From Thermoplasmata archaeon (GTDB taxonomy: Bacteria > Actinomycetota > Acidimicrobiia > Acidimicrobiales > Acidimicrobiaceae), in the NCBI GenBank assembly GCA_021836665.1, contig JAKBHQ010000187.1:1-11896 (forward strand): DNA of 11,896 bases. Direction: 5' to 3'. The notes beneath the pieces are model-generated. The model was not told the origin of the DNA and made no database searches. It saw only the letters and a program-made list of their open reading frames with translations. Shown one piece after another: positions 11,722 to 11,896 of this stretch (the first letter of the stretch is position 1; every line of letters begins with the position of its first letter). The translations under genes were made by a program, and so were the position numbers.

Positions 11722-11896
11722 ATGGGGGGAGAAGATGGTGAAGAGTTGCCTCACTTCATAGGTGCGTCGGTAATCATATACCGAACAATAAATGACCGCT
11801 TTGAACTTCTAATGCTTCATCGTGTCGGTTACCCGAGAGATGGCGCCGATTGGGCCTGGACTCCCCCTGGTGGTGGGAGGATCGATGGGGAGAGCC
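11722..11896 (+). CDS. Nudix hydrolase, 5' part
   Basis: ATG at 11722 opens a frame running off the right edge (58 complete codons). The sequence MGGEDGEELPHFIGASVIIYR leads into FELLMLHRVGYPRDGADWAWTPPGGGRIDGE, here split as FELLMLHRVGY and WAWTPPGGGRIDGE. This is the beta strand, the WxxPGG turn and the first residues of the Nudix box (GGGxxxGE), which continues beyond the window. Nudix enzymes hydrolyse a nucleoside diphosphate linked to another moiety using divalent metal; the substrate cannot be told from this fragment. In-frame stops (TGA, TAG) precede the ATG directly. The gene is 60 bp after the SRPBCC stop and may have its own leaderless start. Confidence 0.85.
   Translation, partial: MGGEDGEELPHFIGASVIIYRTINDRFELLMLHRVGYPRDGADWAWTPPGGGRIDGES

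Overview
The window looks like chromosomal DNA from a mid-GC actinobacterium, most likely from or near the class Acidimicrobiia. The evidence is: (i) the gene order rsmI - metG - tatD - cell-wall gene - ksgA - ispE, which matches the Mycobacterium tuberculosis metS-tatD-rpfB-ksgA-ispE block; (ii) two minute genes for ribosomal proteins described in actinobacteria, bS22 and bL37; (iii) an IspE N-terminus reading APAKLT instead of the usual APAK(I/V)N; (iv) heavy use of GTG and TTG starts. The class assignment is inference, because no rRNA or marker search was possible.

Layout. Bases 1-479 (+) hold the C-terminal end of a sucrose-phosphate phosphatase-like HAD domain cut by the window edge. Bases 633-731 (+) encode a 32-residue bS22, followed by a cluster of hairpins that probably ends transcription from both sides. 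Bases 945-7509 (-) are a long one-strand housekeeping run, listed here in transcription order: DUF192 protein (7509-7183), rsmI (6949-6119), metG (5868-4339), tatD (4339-3527), an RlpA-like double-psi beta-barrel protein (3351-2680), ksgA (2659-1811) and ispE (1814-945). metG/tatD overlap by 1 nt and ksgA/ispE by 4 nt, so they are probably translationally coupled. The cell-wall gene sits where M. tuberculosis has rpfB and Bacillus has yabE, and its true start appears to be a CTG upstream of the first conventional start codon.

Bases 7758-7841 (+) encode a 27-residue bL37. Bases 7842-8390 hold no intact gene but contain decayed N-terminal pieces of two different IS607-family serine recombinases (TnpA). 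Bases 8391-9982 (-) are a two-gene unit: a cysteine desulfurase and a four-helix membrane protein overlapping by 4 nt. From 10186 (+) come galT, a SRPBCC-fold protein, and the start of a Nudix hydrolase cut by the right edge.

Taken together, the genes cover 16S rRNA methylation (rsmI, ksgA), tRNA charging (metG), isoprenoid precursor synthesis (ispE), quality control (tatD), wall remodelling, sulfur mobilisation and sugar-nucleotide metabolism. I see no CRISPR array, tRNA, rRNA or intact mobile element, and no convincing multi-gene novel system. The least ordinary content is the two tiny ribosomal genes, the CTG-started secreted protein, and the stacked IS607 relics beside bL37.
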